From: Geodermatophilus arenarius
Lineage (GTDB): Bacteria > Actinomycetota > Actinomycetes > Mycobacteriales > Geodermatophilaceae
DNA: 64,000 bases
Reading direction: 5' to 3'
Assembly: GCF_042654585.1 (NCBI RefSeq)
Contig: NZ_JBHSGR010000001.1
Location: 124,001-188,000, forward strand
Shown: positions 19,364-26,974 of the stretch, piece after piece
How the letters are laid out: each line of letters begins with the position of its first letter
Position numbering within the stretch: the stretch's first letter is position 1
Translations under genes and position numbers: made by a program
The notes under the pieces: generated by a model
Databases searched by the model: none
Seen by the model: only the letters and a program-made list of their open reading frames with translations
Told to the model about the DNA's origin: nothing

Positions 19364-20269
19364 GTGCCCACGCCCGCCCTGCCGCTGCCCCCGCCGGCGC
19401 ACGCCGCTCCCCTGCCCGCGTCCGCGCCGGGCCCGGACGGCACCCGCGTCCTGTCCGGGGTCGCCTACGCGGCGCTCCCCGGCGTCCGGCCGCTGGAGCT
19501 CGACCTGTACCTCCCGCCCGGCGACGGGCCGCACCCGGTCGCGCTGTTCCTGCACGGCGGCGGGTGGCGGCTGGGCAGCCGGCACTCCGGCGGTCCCGCG
19601 TTCCCCGGCCGCACGCTGTTCGAGCGGGTCGCGGCCGCCGGGATCGCGGTGGCCAGCGCCGACTACCGGCTCTCCGGCGAGGCGGTCTGGCCGGCGCAGC
19701 TGTCCGACGCGAAGGCCGCCGTCCGCTGGCTGCGCGCGCGGGCGGACGAGCTCGGCGTCGACCCGGACCGGGTGGCCGCGTGGGGCGAGTCCGCGGGCGG
19801 CCACCTCGCCGGGCTGCTCGGCCTGGTCACCGACGCGGACCTGGAGGGCGACGTCGGCGTGACCGGCCCGTCGAGCGCCGTCGTCGCGGTCGCCGCCTGG
19901 TACGCGCCGGCCGACCTCGCCGGCTTCGCCGGGGACGCCGGCGCGGACCCGGCCGACGCCGGCACCCGGGAGGCGCAGCTGCTCGGCGCCCCGCCGGCGA
20001 GCGTGCCCGACGCCGCGACCCAGGCGAGCCCGGTCACCCACGTCCGGGCGGACGCGCCGCCGTTCCTGCTGCTGCACGGCACCGGCGACCGGTTCGTGCC
20101 GTGCGTGCAGAGCGAGCGGCTGGCGGAGGCGCTGCGGAGAGCCGGGGCCGAGGTCGAGCTGCACACCTACGACGGCGCGGACCACATGTGGCTGGGCGCC
20201 CCGGACGCGGCCGCGGACGCGCTCGACCGGACGACCGCGTTCCTGCGCGCCCGGCTGCTCGGGACGTGA
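19364..20269 (+). CDS. Alpha/beta-hydrolase esterase, paralogue of the one at 5973
   Basis: 301 residues. HGGGWRLGS gives the oxyanion hole, GESAGGHLAGLLG the nucleophile Ser, and DGADHMWLG the catalytic His. GTG at 19364 has GAGGAGG upstream. It resembles the operon esterase at 5973 along its length (shared DAPPFLLLHGT, QSERL, ASPVTHV-type segments). Located between queD and the FAD hydroxylase. It probably acts on an ester in the same pathway, either the quercetinase product or an acylated glycoside (inference). Confidence 0.88.
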   Translation: MPTPALPLPPPAHAAPLPASAPGPDGTRVLSGVAYAALPGVRPLELDLYLPPGDGPHPVALFLHGGGWRLGSRHSGGPAFPGRTLFERVAAAGIAVASADYRLSGEAVWPAQLSDAKAAVRWLRARADELGVDPDRVAAWGESAGGHLAGLLGLVTDADLEGDVGVTGPSSAVVAVAAWYAPADLAGFAGDAGADPADAGTREAQLLGAPPASVPDAATQASPVTHVRADAPPFLLLHGTGDRFVPCVQSERLAEALRRAGAEVELHTYDGADHMWLGAPDAAADALDRTTAFLRARLLGT

Positions 20270-20291
20270 TCCGGAACTGTCCGGGACCGCT

Positions 20292-20304
20292 TGCCGGTCA
20301 ATGG
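20292..20304 (+). promoter_or_regulatory. Probable IclR operator, site 4
   Basis: TGCCGGTCAATGG followed by AA as at site 1. It is 154 bases before the FAD hydroxylase start and would control the hydroxylase, GH1, FAH-like and DUF3500 genes. Confidence 0.65.
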
Positions 20305-20401
20305 AATCGCCCCTCGGCAGAGTGACCCCGGCCACCCATCCTCGACGTGTCCGGGCGCGGCCCCCGAGCCCCCCGGCCCCCAGATCTCCCCGCCCCTCCC
20401 C

Positions 20402-20423
20402 CGCCTTCCGCGCGCGAAAGGCG
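20402..20423. repeat. 22-base palindrome, one mismatch, copy 1 of 3
   Basis: CGCCTTCCGCG followed by CGCGAAAGGCG. Apart from one base it equals the perfect palindrome found twice at 30506-30559. It lies in the leader of the FAD hydroxylase, 35 bases before the start codon. Confidence 0.75.
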
Positions 20424-20458
20424 ACCGAGGGCGGCACCGCAGTCCGACAGGAGTCCCC

Positions 20459-22093
20459 GTGACCGAAGCGCACGTCCCGTCCCGGGTCCCGGTCCTCGTC
20501 GCCGGCGGCGGCCCCAGCGGGCTGGCCGCCGCGATCGAGCTGGGCCGCCGTGGCGTCGAGGTGCTCGTCGTCGAGCCGCGCACCGAGCTGGACCCGCTGC
20601 GCCCGCGCGCCAAGACCACCAGCGTCCGCACGATGGAGCACCTGCGCCGCTGGGGCCTGGCCGACCGGCTGCGCGCCGCCGCCCCGCTCCCGGTGTCCTA
20701 CGCCCAGGACGTCGTCTTCTGCACCGGGTTGTTCGGGCACGAGATCACCCGCTTCCCCGAGGCGTTCGGGTTGTGGACCGAGCCCCGCCAGGTCGCCGCC
20801 GAGGCCGGCCAGCAGGCGCCCCAGTCGCAGGTCGAGCGGCTGCTGCGCGAGGCCGCCGCGGCCCTGCCCACGGTCACCCTGCTGGTCGGCTCGCGGGTCA
20901 CCGCGATCACCGACGGGCCGGACGGGGTCCGCGCGACCGTCGAGGGCCCGGACGGCACGGGCACCGACGTCGTCGCCGGGTACCTGCTCGGCTGCGACGG
21001 CAGCGCCGGCATCTCGCGGCGCGCGATCGGCGCCCGGTACGAGGGCTCCTCCGGCGCGATGCCCAACCTCAGCGTCACCTTCCGCTCCCGCGCGCTGGAG
21101 GAGCGGCCGCTGTGCGCGCTCGGCGTGCACCACTGGGTGATCGGCACCGAGCGCGGCGGGCTCATGGGCCGGCTCGACCTCGACGGCACGTGGTGGGCGA
21201 TCGTGCAGGGCGTCGACACGGTGGCCGAGGACGCCGACCCGGAGGCCCTGGTGCGGGCGATGGTCGGGGACGACATCGACGTCGAGGTGCTGGCCACCGA
21301 CCCGTGGCAGGCCCGGATGCTGCTGGCCGACCGCTACCGCGGCGAGCGCGTGTTCCTCGTCGGCGACGCCGCGCACCTGAACCCGCCGTGGGGCGGGCAC
21401 GGGTTCAACACCTGCGTCGGCGACGCCGTGAACGTCGGGTGGAAGCTCGCCGCCGTCCTGCAGGGCTGGGCGCCGGCCGCGCTGCTCGACAGCTACGAAC
21501 CCGAGCGGCGCCCGGTCGCGCGGCGCACCATCGACGCCGCCGGCAGCCAGGAGGCGTTCCTCGCCCCCGCGTTCACCGGCCGCGACCTCGACGACGACGG
21601 CCCCACCGGCGTCGAGCTGCGGGCGGCGCTGGCCGAGGCGCTGCAGGTGAAGGACCCGGAGTTCCACAGCCTCGGGCTGGTGCTCGGCTACGACTACCCG
21701 GACTCCCCCGTCGTGGTCCCCGACGGCCGGCCGGTCCCCGCGCCGGCCCTGGCCACCTTCACCCCCTCGGCGCACCCCGGCGCCCGGCTGCCGCACGCCT
21801 GGCTGGGCGACGGCGACTCGCTGTTCGACCGCCTCGGCGACGGCTTCACCGTGCTGCGGCTGGACCCGGCCGCCGACGCCGGGTCGCTGGCGAGCGCCGC
21901 GGCCGCCCGCGGGGTGCCGCTGACCGACGCCGACCTGTCCGGCGTGCCGGGGCTGCGCGACCTGCTCGGCGCCGACCTCGTCCTCGTCCGCCCCGACCAG
22001 CACGTGGCCTGGCGCGGGGACGCGGTGCCCGACGCCGACACGCTGCTCGCCCGCGTCCTCGGGGCCGCCGTCCCCGCCTCCGCCCTCCGCTGA
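20459..22093 (+). CDS. FAD-dependent aromatic hydroxylase (PheA/TfdB type)
   Basis: 544-residue class A flavoprotein monooxygenase. The N-terminal Rossmann motif is VLVAGGGPSGLAAA; the second FAD motif is VFLVGDAAHLNPPWGGHG followed by NTCVGDAVNVGWKLA; the C-terminal thioredoxin-like domain common to the phenol-hydroxylase branch fills about residues 390-544. The GTG at 20459 is used because AGGAG stands six bases before it, although the frame stays open further upstream. In this context it probably hydroxylates the phloroglucinol-type half (2,4,6-trihydroxybenzoate or phloroglucinol) after quercetin cleavage. First gene of a four-gene unit ending at 25397. The substrate is inferred. Confidence 0.9.
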   Translation: MTEAHVPSRVPVLVAGGGPSGLAAAIELGRRGVEVLVVEPRTELDPLRPRAKTTSVRTMEHLRRWGLADRLRAAAPLPVSYAQDVVFCTGLFGHEITRFPEAFGLWTEPRQVAAEAGQQAPQSQVERLLREAAAALPTVTLLVGSRVTAITDGPDGVRATVEGPDGTGTDVVAGYLLGCDGSAGISRRAIGARYEGSSGAMPNLSVTFRSRALEERPLCALGVHHWVIGTERGGLMGRLDLDGTWWAIVQGVDTVAEDADPEALVRAMVGDDIDVEVLATDPWQARMLLADRYRGERVFLVGDAAHLNPPWGGHGFNTCVGDAVNVGWKLAAVLQGWAPAALLDSYEPERRPVARRTIDAAGSQEAFLAPAFTGRDLDDDGPTGVELRAALAEALQVKDPEFHSLGLVLGYDYPDSPVVVPDGRPVPAPALATFTPSAHPGARLPHAWLGDGDSLFDRLGDGFTVLRLDPAADAGSLASAAAARGVPLTDADLSGVPGLRDLLGADLVLVRPDQHVAWRGDAVPDADTLLARVLGAAVPASALR

Positions 22094-22118
22094 CCCCCGA
22101 TCCGAGGAGACCCGCCCC

Positions 22119-23294
22119 ATGACCGCCGCCCAGTTCCCGGAGGGCTTCCTCTGGGGTGCCGCCACCGCCGCCCACCAGGTCGAGGGCGGCAACGTGAACA
22201 ACGACCACTGGGAGATGGAGCACGCCGAGCACTCGCCGTTCGCCGAGCCCAGCGGCGACGCGTGCGACTCCTTCCACCGCTGGCCCGAGGACCTCGACCT
22301 CGTCGCGGGTGCCGGGCTCTCCGCCTACCGGTTCAGCCTGGAGTGGAGCCGGATCGAGCCCGAGGAGGGCGAGGTCTCGCGCGCCGCGCTCGACCACTAC
22401 CGGCGGATCGTCGACGGCTGCCGCGACCGCGGGCTGGCGCCGGTGGTCACGCTCGTGCACTTCACCCAGCCCCGCTGGCTGTCCCACGACGGCGGCTGGA
22501 CCGGCCCGAAGGCCGGCGACCGGATCGCCCGCTACACCGAGGCCGTGCTGCCGGTGCTGGCCGACGCCGAGTACGTGTGCACCGTCAACGAGCCCAACCT
22601 GGTGGCCGCCCAGCCGGTGATGGGCGCGATGGCGATGCGCGGCGAGCCGATCAGGGGGTTGCCCCGCCCCGACCAGGAGGTCGCCGAGGCGCTGCTCGGC
22701 CTGCACGCCCGCTCGATGGACGTGCTCCGCGGGAACGTCGCCCGCGCCGGCATGACGCTGGTCGGCCGCGAGCACCTCGCCGAGCCCGGCGGCGAGGAGC
22801 GGATGCGCGCCGAGCGCGCCGCCTTCGAGGACCAGTTCCTCGAGGCCGCCCGCGGCGACGACTTCGTCGGCCTGCAGGTGTACACCTGCGCCCGCTTCGA
22901 CGCCGACGGCCTGGTCGCCCCCGCCCCGGAGCTGCAGACGCTCGCCCACGGCATGGAGCGCCGGCCGGAGGCGCTCGGTGCCGCCGTCGCGCGGGCCGCC
23001 GAGGTGCTGCCCGGCACGCCGCTGCTGGTCACCGAGAACGGCATCGCCACGGCCGACGACACCGACCGCATCGCCTTCACCCGCGACGCGCTCGCGTCCC
23101 TGGCCGCGGCGGTCGACGGCGGCGCGGACGTGCGCGGCTACGTGCACTGGTCGCTGCTGGACAACTTCGAGTGGATGCTCGGCTACCGCCCGACCTTCGG
23201 CCTGGTCGCCGTCGACCGGCAGACCTTCGCCCGCACGCCCAAGCCGAGCCTCGCCTGGCTCGGCGACGTCGCTCGCCGGAACGGGCTCGCCTGA
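22119..23294 (+). CDS. Beta-glucosidase, glycoside hydrolase family 1
   Basis: 391-residue retaining beta-glycosidase. The start FLWGAATAAHQVEGG is typical. Acid/base Glu158 lies in TVNEPN and nucleophile Glu306 in VTENG. The protein is shorter than common GH1 enzymes (about 440-480), with reduced loops between residues 160 and 280. No signal peptide. It is 25 bases after the hydroxylase stop and its TGA shares one base with the next ATG, so it is in an operon with aromatic-ring genes. A role in removing the glucose from the flavonoid glucoside left by rhamnosidase action fits well. A 6-phospho-glycosidase is less likely because no PTS genes are near. Confidence 0.93.
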   Translation: MTAAQFPEGFLWGAATAAHQVEGGNVNNDHWEMEHAEHSPFAEPSGDACDSFHRWPEDLDLVAGAGLSAYRFSLEWSRIEPEEGEVSRAALDHYRRIVDGCRDRGLAPVVTLVHFTQPRWLSHDGGWTGPKAGDRIARYTEAVLPVLADAEYVCTVNEPNLVAAQPVMGAMAMRGEPIRGLPRPDQEVAEALLGLHARSMDVLRGNVARAGMTLVGREHLAEPGGEERMRAERAAFEDQFLEAARGDDFVGLQVYTCARFDADGLVAPAPELQTLAHGMERRPEALGAAVARAAEVLPGTPLLVTENGIATADDTDRIAFTRDALASLAAAVDGGADVRGYVHWSLLDNFEWMLGYRPTFGLVAVDRQTFARTPKPSLAWLGDVARRNGLA

Positions 23295-24157
23295 TGCGCG
23301 TCGTGGGCATCCGCCGGGACGGCGGACCGGTCGAGGCGGCGGCGCTGTCCGACGACGGCGCGACGGTGACCGTGCTGGCGCCGCTGGCGGGGTTCTGGGC
23401 CGACGCGGCCCGGTTCCTGGCCGCGGAGCCGGCCGGGGACCCCGTCCCGGTCGCCGGCGTCGAGGTGGTGCCGCCGGTGCTGCCCGGCGCCCGCGTGGTC
23501 TGCATCGGGCTCAACTACCTCAAGCACGTCGCCGAGGGCTCCTTCGCCGGCGAGGGCGTGCCGCCGCACCCGACGCTGTTCGCCCGCTGGACCCGGTCGC
23601 TGACCGTCGGCGGGGCGGAGATCCCGGTGCCCGCCGACGAGGACGGCCTCGACTGGGAGGGCGAGGTCGTCGCCTACGTCGGGTCGACGCTGGTCGACGC
23701 CACGCCGGACGAGGCGCTGGCCGCCGTCGTCGGCTACTCGACGTTCAACGACGTCACCTCGCGGCGGGCGCAGAAGCTCACCTCGCAGTGGATCCTCGGC
23801 AAGAACGGCGACCGGTCCGGACCGCTCGGGCCGATCGTCCCCGCCGCCGAGGTCGGCGACCTGCGCGACGGGCTGCGCGTGCGGACCCGGGTCAACGGCG
23901 AGACCGTCCAGGACGGGCGCACCGACGAGATGGTCTACACCGTCGGCGACACCCTCGCGCTGATCAGCCGCACCTTCACGCTGCACCCCGGGGACCTGCT
24001 GGCCACCGGCACGCCGTCCGGCGTCGGCTACGCCCGCACGCCCCCGTGGCTGATGCGGCCCGGCGACGTCGTCGAGGTCGAGGTCGAGCGGCTGGGCGTC
24101 CTGACCAACCGCATCGTCGGGAACGAGGCCCGGGAGGTGGCCGGCCGTGGCCGGTGA
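23294..24157 (+). CDS. Fumarylacetoacetate hydrolase family protein
   Basis: 287 residues of the FAH superfamily, which cleaves C-C bonds of acylpyruvates or catalyses decarboxylation/isomerisation in aromatic catabolism. The motifs VCIGLNYLKHV, DWEGEVVAYVG (metal Glu residues), GYSTFNDVTSR and LLATGTPSGVG are all present. ATG at 23294 shares one base with the GH1 stop. After hydroxylation and ring opening of the phloroglucinol part, an acylpyruvate-type product would need this kind of hydrolase. No separate ring-cleavage dioxygenase is seen next to it, which is a gap in the proposed pathway. Confidence 0.92.
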   Translation: MRVVGIRRDGGPVEAAALSDDGATVTVLAPLAGFWADAARFLAAEPAGDPVPVAGVEVVPPVLPGARVVCIGLNYLKHVAEGSFAGEGVPPHPTLFARWTRSLTVGGAEIPVPADEDGLDWEGEVVAYVGSTLVDATPDEALAAVVGYSTFNDVTSRRAQKLTSQWILGKNGDRSGPLGPIVPAAEVGDLRDGLRVRTRVNGETVQDGRTDEMVYTVGDTLALISRTFTLHPGDLLATGTPSGVGYARTPPWLMRPGDVVEVEVERLGVLTNRIVGNEAREVAGRGR

Positions 24158-25397
24158 GTTCCGGCAGTACCTGTTCCCGCACGACCACCCGCGGCTGGCC
24201 GAGGTGCGTGGGCTCGACGCGTACGCCTACGGGGAGTTCGCGCGGAAGCCGGGCACGTTCACCGGCGGGCTGGTCGAGGGCTGGACGCCGCTGTACCTGG
24301 CGCCGTTCCGCGGGGTCACCGAGGACGGCACGCTGCGTCCGGAGGTGCACCGCTGGGAGCCCGCGCGACCCGGCGAGGAGGCGCCGGTCGCGGCGATGGT
24401 CGAGGCCGCGGAGGCGCTGCTGTCGCTGCTGTCACCGGAGGACCGGGAGCGGGTGTCGCACGCCGTCGACGCCCCGGAGTGGCAGACCTGGGCCAACCCG
24501 GAGTTCCTGCAGTTCGACACCGGCCTGCGGCTGGAGTTCCAGCCGCCCCAGGTGCGCGAGGCGGCGCTGGAGCTGGTCCGCGCGTCCCTGTCGCCCGAGG
24601 GCGCCGACCTCGTGCACGCCGCGATGCTGGTCAACGGCTTCCTCGGCGACGTCGTCGACCTGCCCGCGCTGCTCGGCGAGTGGAGCTACAACCTCGCCCT
24701 CTACGGCACCCCGGACCTGCGCGCGCCGTGGGGCTGGCAGCTCTACGGCCACCACTGCGCGGTCGACGTGCTGGTGGTCGAGGGCCGGATGGTGGTCTCG
24801 CCGGTGTTCGTGGGCGCCGAGCCCGACGAGATCGACGACGGCCCGCACGCCGGGATCTCCGGCCTGTTCGCCGACCGGATCGCCGCCGGGCTGGCCGTCA
24901 TGGCGGCGCTGACGCCGGAGCAGCGGACCGCCGCGACGGTCTACGAGCGGATGGTCGACCCGGCGATGCCGCCCGGCCGGGTGCACCCCGGCGACGAGCG
25001 GCACCTGGCCGGCGCGTTCCAGGACAACCGGGTCATCCCGGTCGAGGGGGTCCGGGTCGCCGACCTGCCCCAGGACGCCCGGCAGCGGGTGCTCGACGTC
25101 GTGGCCACCTTCGTCGCGCTGCTGCCCGCCGGCCCCCGGGCCGCGCGGCTGCGCGAGGTCGAGGCGCACCTGGACGAGACCTGGTTCTCCTGGATCGGCG
25201 GGCACGAGCCCGGCGACGTCTTCTACTACCGGGTGCAGTCGCCGGTCGTCGTCGCCGAGCTCGACCACCACTGCGGTGTCTTCCTCGACTACGACACCCC
25301 GCAGCCCTTCCACGTGCACACGGTGCTGCGCACCCCGCACGGCAACGACTACGGCCGCGCCTGGGTGCGGCAGTGGCGGGAGCGCGCCGGCGGCTGA
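24147..25397 (+). CDS. DUF3500 family protein
   Basis: 416 residues, recognised as DUF3500 by the acidic/aromatic core and the C-terminal signature: VVVAELDHHCGVFLDYD, then PFHVHTVLRTPHGNDYG. Conserved His and Asp residues suggest a metal site, but the family has no established function. GTG at 24147 overlaps the FAH-like gene by 11 bases, so it is the last gene of the hydroxylase/GH1/FAH unit. No signal peptide or membrane segment. Its tight coupling to flavonoid-type genes makes a hydrolytic or lyase step in that pathway worth considering. Confidence 0.85.
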   Translation: MAGEFRQYLFPHDHPRLAEVRGLDAYAYGEFARKPGTFTGGLVEGWTPLYLAPFRGVTEDGTLRPEVHRWEPARPGEEAPVAAMVEAAEALLSLLSPEDRERVSHAVDAPEWQTWANPEFLQFDTGLRLEFQPPQVREAALELVRASLSPEGADLVHAAMLVNGFLGDVVDLPALLGEWSYNLALYGTPDLRAPWGWQLYGHHCAVDVLVVEGRMVVSPVFVGAEPDEIDDGPHAGISGLFADRIAAGLAVMAALTPEQRTAATVYERMVDPAMPPGRVHPGDERHLAGAFQDNRVIPVEGVRVADLPQDARQRVLDVVATFVALLPAGPRAARLREVEAHLDETWFSWIGGHEPGDVFYYRVQSPVVVAELDHHCGVFLDYDTPQPFHVHTVLRTPHGNDYGRAWVRQWRERAGG

Positions 25398-25403
25398 GCG
25401 GCC

Positions 25404-26588
25404 TCAGCCGGCCGCTTCCTCCTCGTCCTCGTCCTCCTCGTCCTCCTCGTCCTCCTCCTCGCCCTCCTCGTCCTCCTCGTCCTCGTCGTCCTGCTGGTCG
25501 GCCTGCTGGGCGTCCTGAGCCGGCCCGTCGTCCTGCTGCCCGTCGTCGTCCTGCTGCCCGTCGTCGCCCGCCTCGTCGTCGTACCCGTCCGCGCCGGCCA
25601 TGACGGCGTAGAGGTCCTCGAGGACGTCGAGCGCGGTGTCGATGTCCTCCGGCGCGCGGTCGGCGAGCGCCCCGAGGGACTCCACGCGCTCCTCGGTGAG
25701 GAGGTCGGGCAGGCGCTCGAGCAGCGTGGCGACCGCCTGCGGCCCCTGGCCGGTGAGCGCCCGGCCGACGCGCAGCAGCGCCCGGACCGCGGCGGCGCCG
25801 CGCCCGTTGCCGAGCAGCTCGCCGGCCTGGTCGAGGTTCTCCTCGGCCAGCACCCGGTCCAGGCCGGCGGCCACCCGCTCCACCCGGCCGTCGTCGAGGA
25901 CCTCGCCGGCACGGTCGACCACGTGCGGCAGGCGGTCGTCGGCGAGGAGCAGGTCGAGCCGGGCGAGCAGCCGGCCGAAGCGCTCGTCGGCGGGGAGGTC
26001 CAGCAGCCGGCCGATGCGCTCGTCGGCCGCGAGGTCCAGCAGCCGGCCGATGCGCTCGTCGCCGGCCAGGTCCAGCGCCTTCGCGACGCGGTCGCCGGTG
26101 ACGAGCTCGAGCAGCGCGTCGAGCCGGTCGACCCGGTCCGGGGAGGCCAGGCGGTCGATCCCGGCGCCCAGGCGCTGCAGCCGGCCGGAGGAGAGCAGCC
26201 CGTCGAGCGCGTCGAGGGCCCGCGGCACGACGTCCGCCCGCGCCCGGACCGAGTCCGCCACCCGGGACATGCCCGCGATCCGGTCGGGGGTGAGGACGGC
26301 GACCAGCCGGTCTGTCAGCGCGGCCACCGCGGCCGTCCGCTCGGGGGTCAGGACGCCCGCGAGCCGCTGCACGACGCCGGTGGCCGTGTCGACCACCTCG
26401 GGCGCGACCGCGGCCGCCCGCGCCACCGCGGGGGCGACCCCGTCGAGCAGCGTGCGGGTGCTCCGGAGCACGTCGTCGGCCATCGGCAGCAGGTTCTCCG
26501 CGCGCGGCAGGGCGGCGCCGAGCGTGCGGACCGACTCGACGAGGGTCCGGGGGAGGTCGAACAGGTCCGCGGGGTCGGGCAGGCGCAT
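25404..26588 (-). CDS. Repeat-rich protein with a long acidic tail, function unknown
   Basis: 394 residues. The first 310 are helical, with a recurring unit of about 14 residues resembling GDERIGRLLDLA, seen at least three times in a row around residues 180-215 and in weaker form elsewhere (ALTDRLVAVLTPDRI, LVTGDRVAKALDL). From about residue 330 the chain is nearly all Asp, Glu, Gln and Gly, ending in about 30 residues of Asp/Glu. No signal peptide, Cys or catalytic motif. ATG at 26588. It converges with the DUF3500 gene with only six bases between the stops. The body resembles amphipathic, possibly membrane- or polymer-associated helices; no known family was recognised. Confidence 0.75.
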   Translation of the reverse strand: MRLPDPADLFDLPRTLVESVRTLGAALPRAENLLPMADDVLRSTRTLLDGVAPAVARAAAVAPEVVDTATGVVQRLAGVLTPERTAAVAALTDRLVAVLTPDRIAGMSRVADSVRARADVVPRALDALDGLLSSGRLQRLGAGIDRLASPDRVDRLDALLELVTGDRVAKALDLAGDERIGRLLDLAADERIGRLLDLPADERFGRLLARLDLLLADDRLPHVVDRAGEVLDDGRVERVAAGLDRVLAEENLDQAGELLGNGRGAAAVRALLRVGRALTGQGPQAVATLLERLPDLLTEERVESLGALADRAPEDIDTALDVLEDLYAVMAGADGYDDEAGDDGQQDDDGQQDDGPAQDAQQADQQDDEDEEDEEGEEEDEEDEEDEDEEEAAG

Positions 26589-26667
26589 TGGCGCTCCCTA
26601 CCCGCTCGGTGACCTGACTCACTCGCGGGACACGCCGGCGTCCGGAGCCACCCGGTCAGGTGACCCC

Positions 26668-26715
26668 CCGGCGGTCGTGCTCCGCCCCGCCGTCGGGGCA
26701 GGGCACGACCGCCGG
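26668..26715 (-). terminator. Nested hairpin after the small DYGYD gene
   Basis: Perfect 13-base outer arms (26668-26680 with 26703-26715) enclosing a smaller GCCCC/GGGGC stem. It begins eight bases past the stop of the small gene on the minus strand and would end the rhamnose operon if that gene is co-transcribed. Confidence 0.65.
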
Positions 26716-26722
26716 CCGGACG

Positions 26723-26893
26723 TCAGGAGCGGTGCACCTCGTCGTAGCCGTAGTCGCCGCCGGGGTCGTGCCCGGTCCGGTCGGCCGGCTCCGCGCCCAC
26801 CGGGGGCACCGGCGCGCGCGCCGCCCCGGCAGCGGCCCCGTGGGCCATGTCGTAGCCGTAGTCGCCGTCGGAACGCTCAGCCGGCTGGGTCAC
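26723..26893 (-). CDS. Small protein with two DYGYD motifs
   Basis: 56 residues from GTG at 26893, chosen because GAGGAGGGG lies directly upstream; a longer frame from 26959 lacks a ribosome site. The peptide has two copies of the pattern GDYGYD followed by x-x-H: DGDYGYDMAH near residue 10 and GGDYGYDEVH near the end, joined by an Ala/Pro-rich linker. No membrane helix. It lies 81 bases after rhaB on the same strand. The family is unknown to me and the gene call rests on the ribosome site and the internal duplication. Confidence 0.6.
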   Translation of the reverse strand: MTQPAERSDGDYGYDMAHGAAAGAARAPVPPVGAEPADRTGHDPGGDYGYDEVHRS

Positions 26894-26974
26894 GGCCCCT
26901 CCTCGACGCCCGTCGTGCACGTGCGGCCGATGGTCCGCGCCCGGCCGGGACGCGGGCAAGGGCCGCCGCCGCGG

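Noticed and set aside
25417..25500. Tandem cctcctcgt run as a CRISPR or satellite array
   Set aside because: It is the coding DNA for the Asp/Glu tail of the 25404 protein, with no spacer structure.
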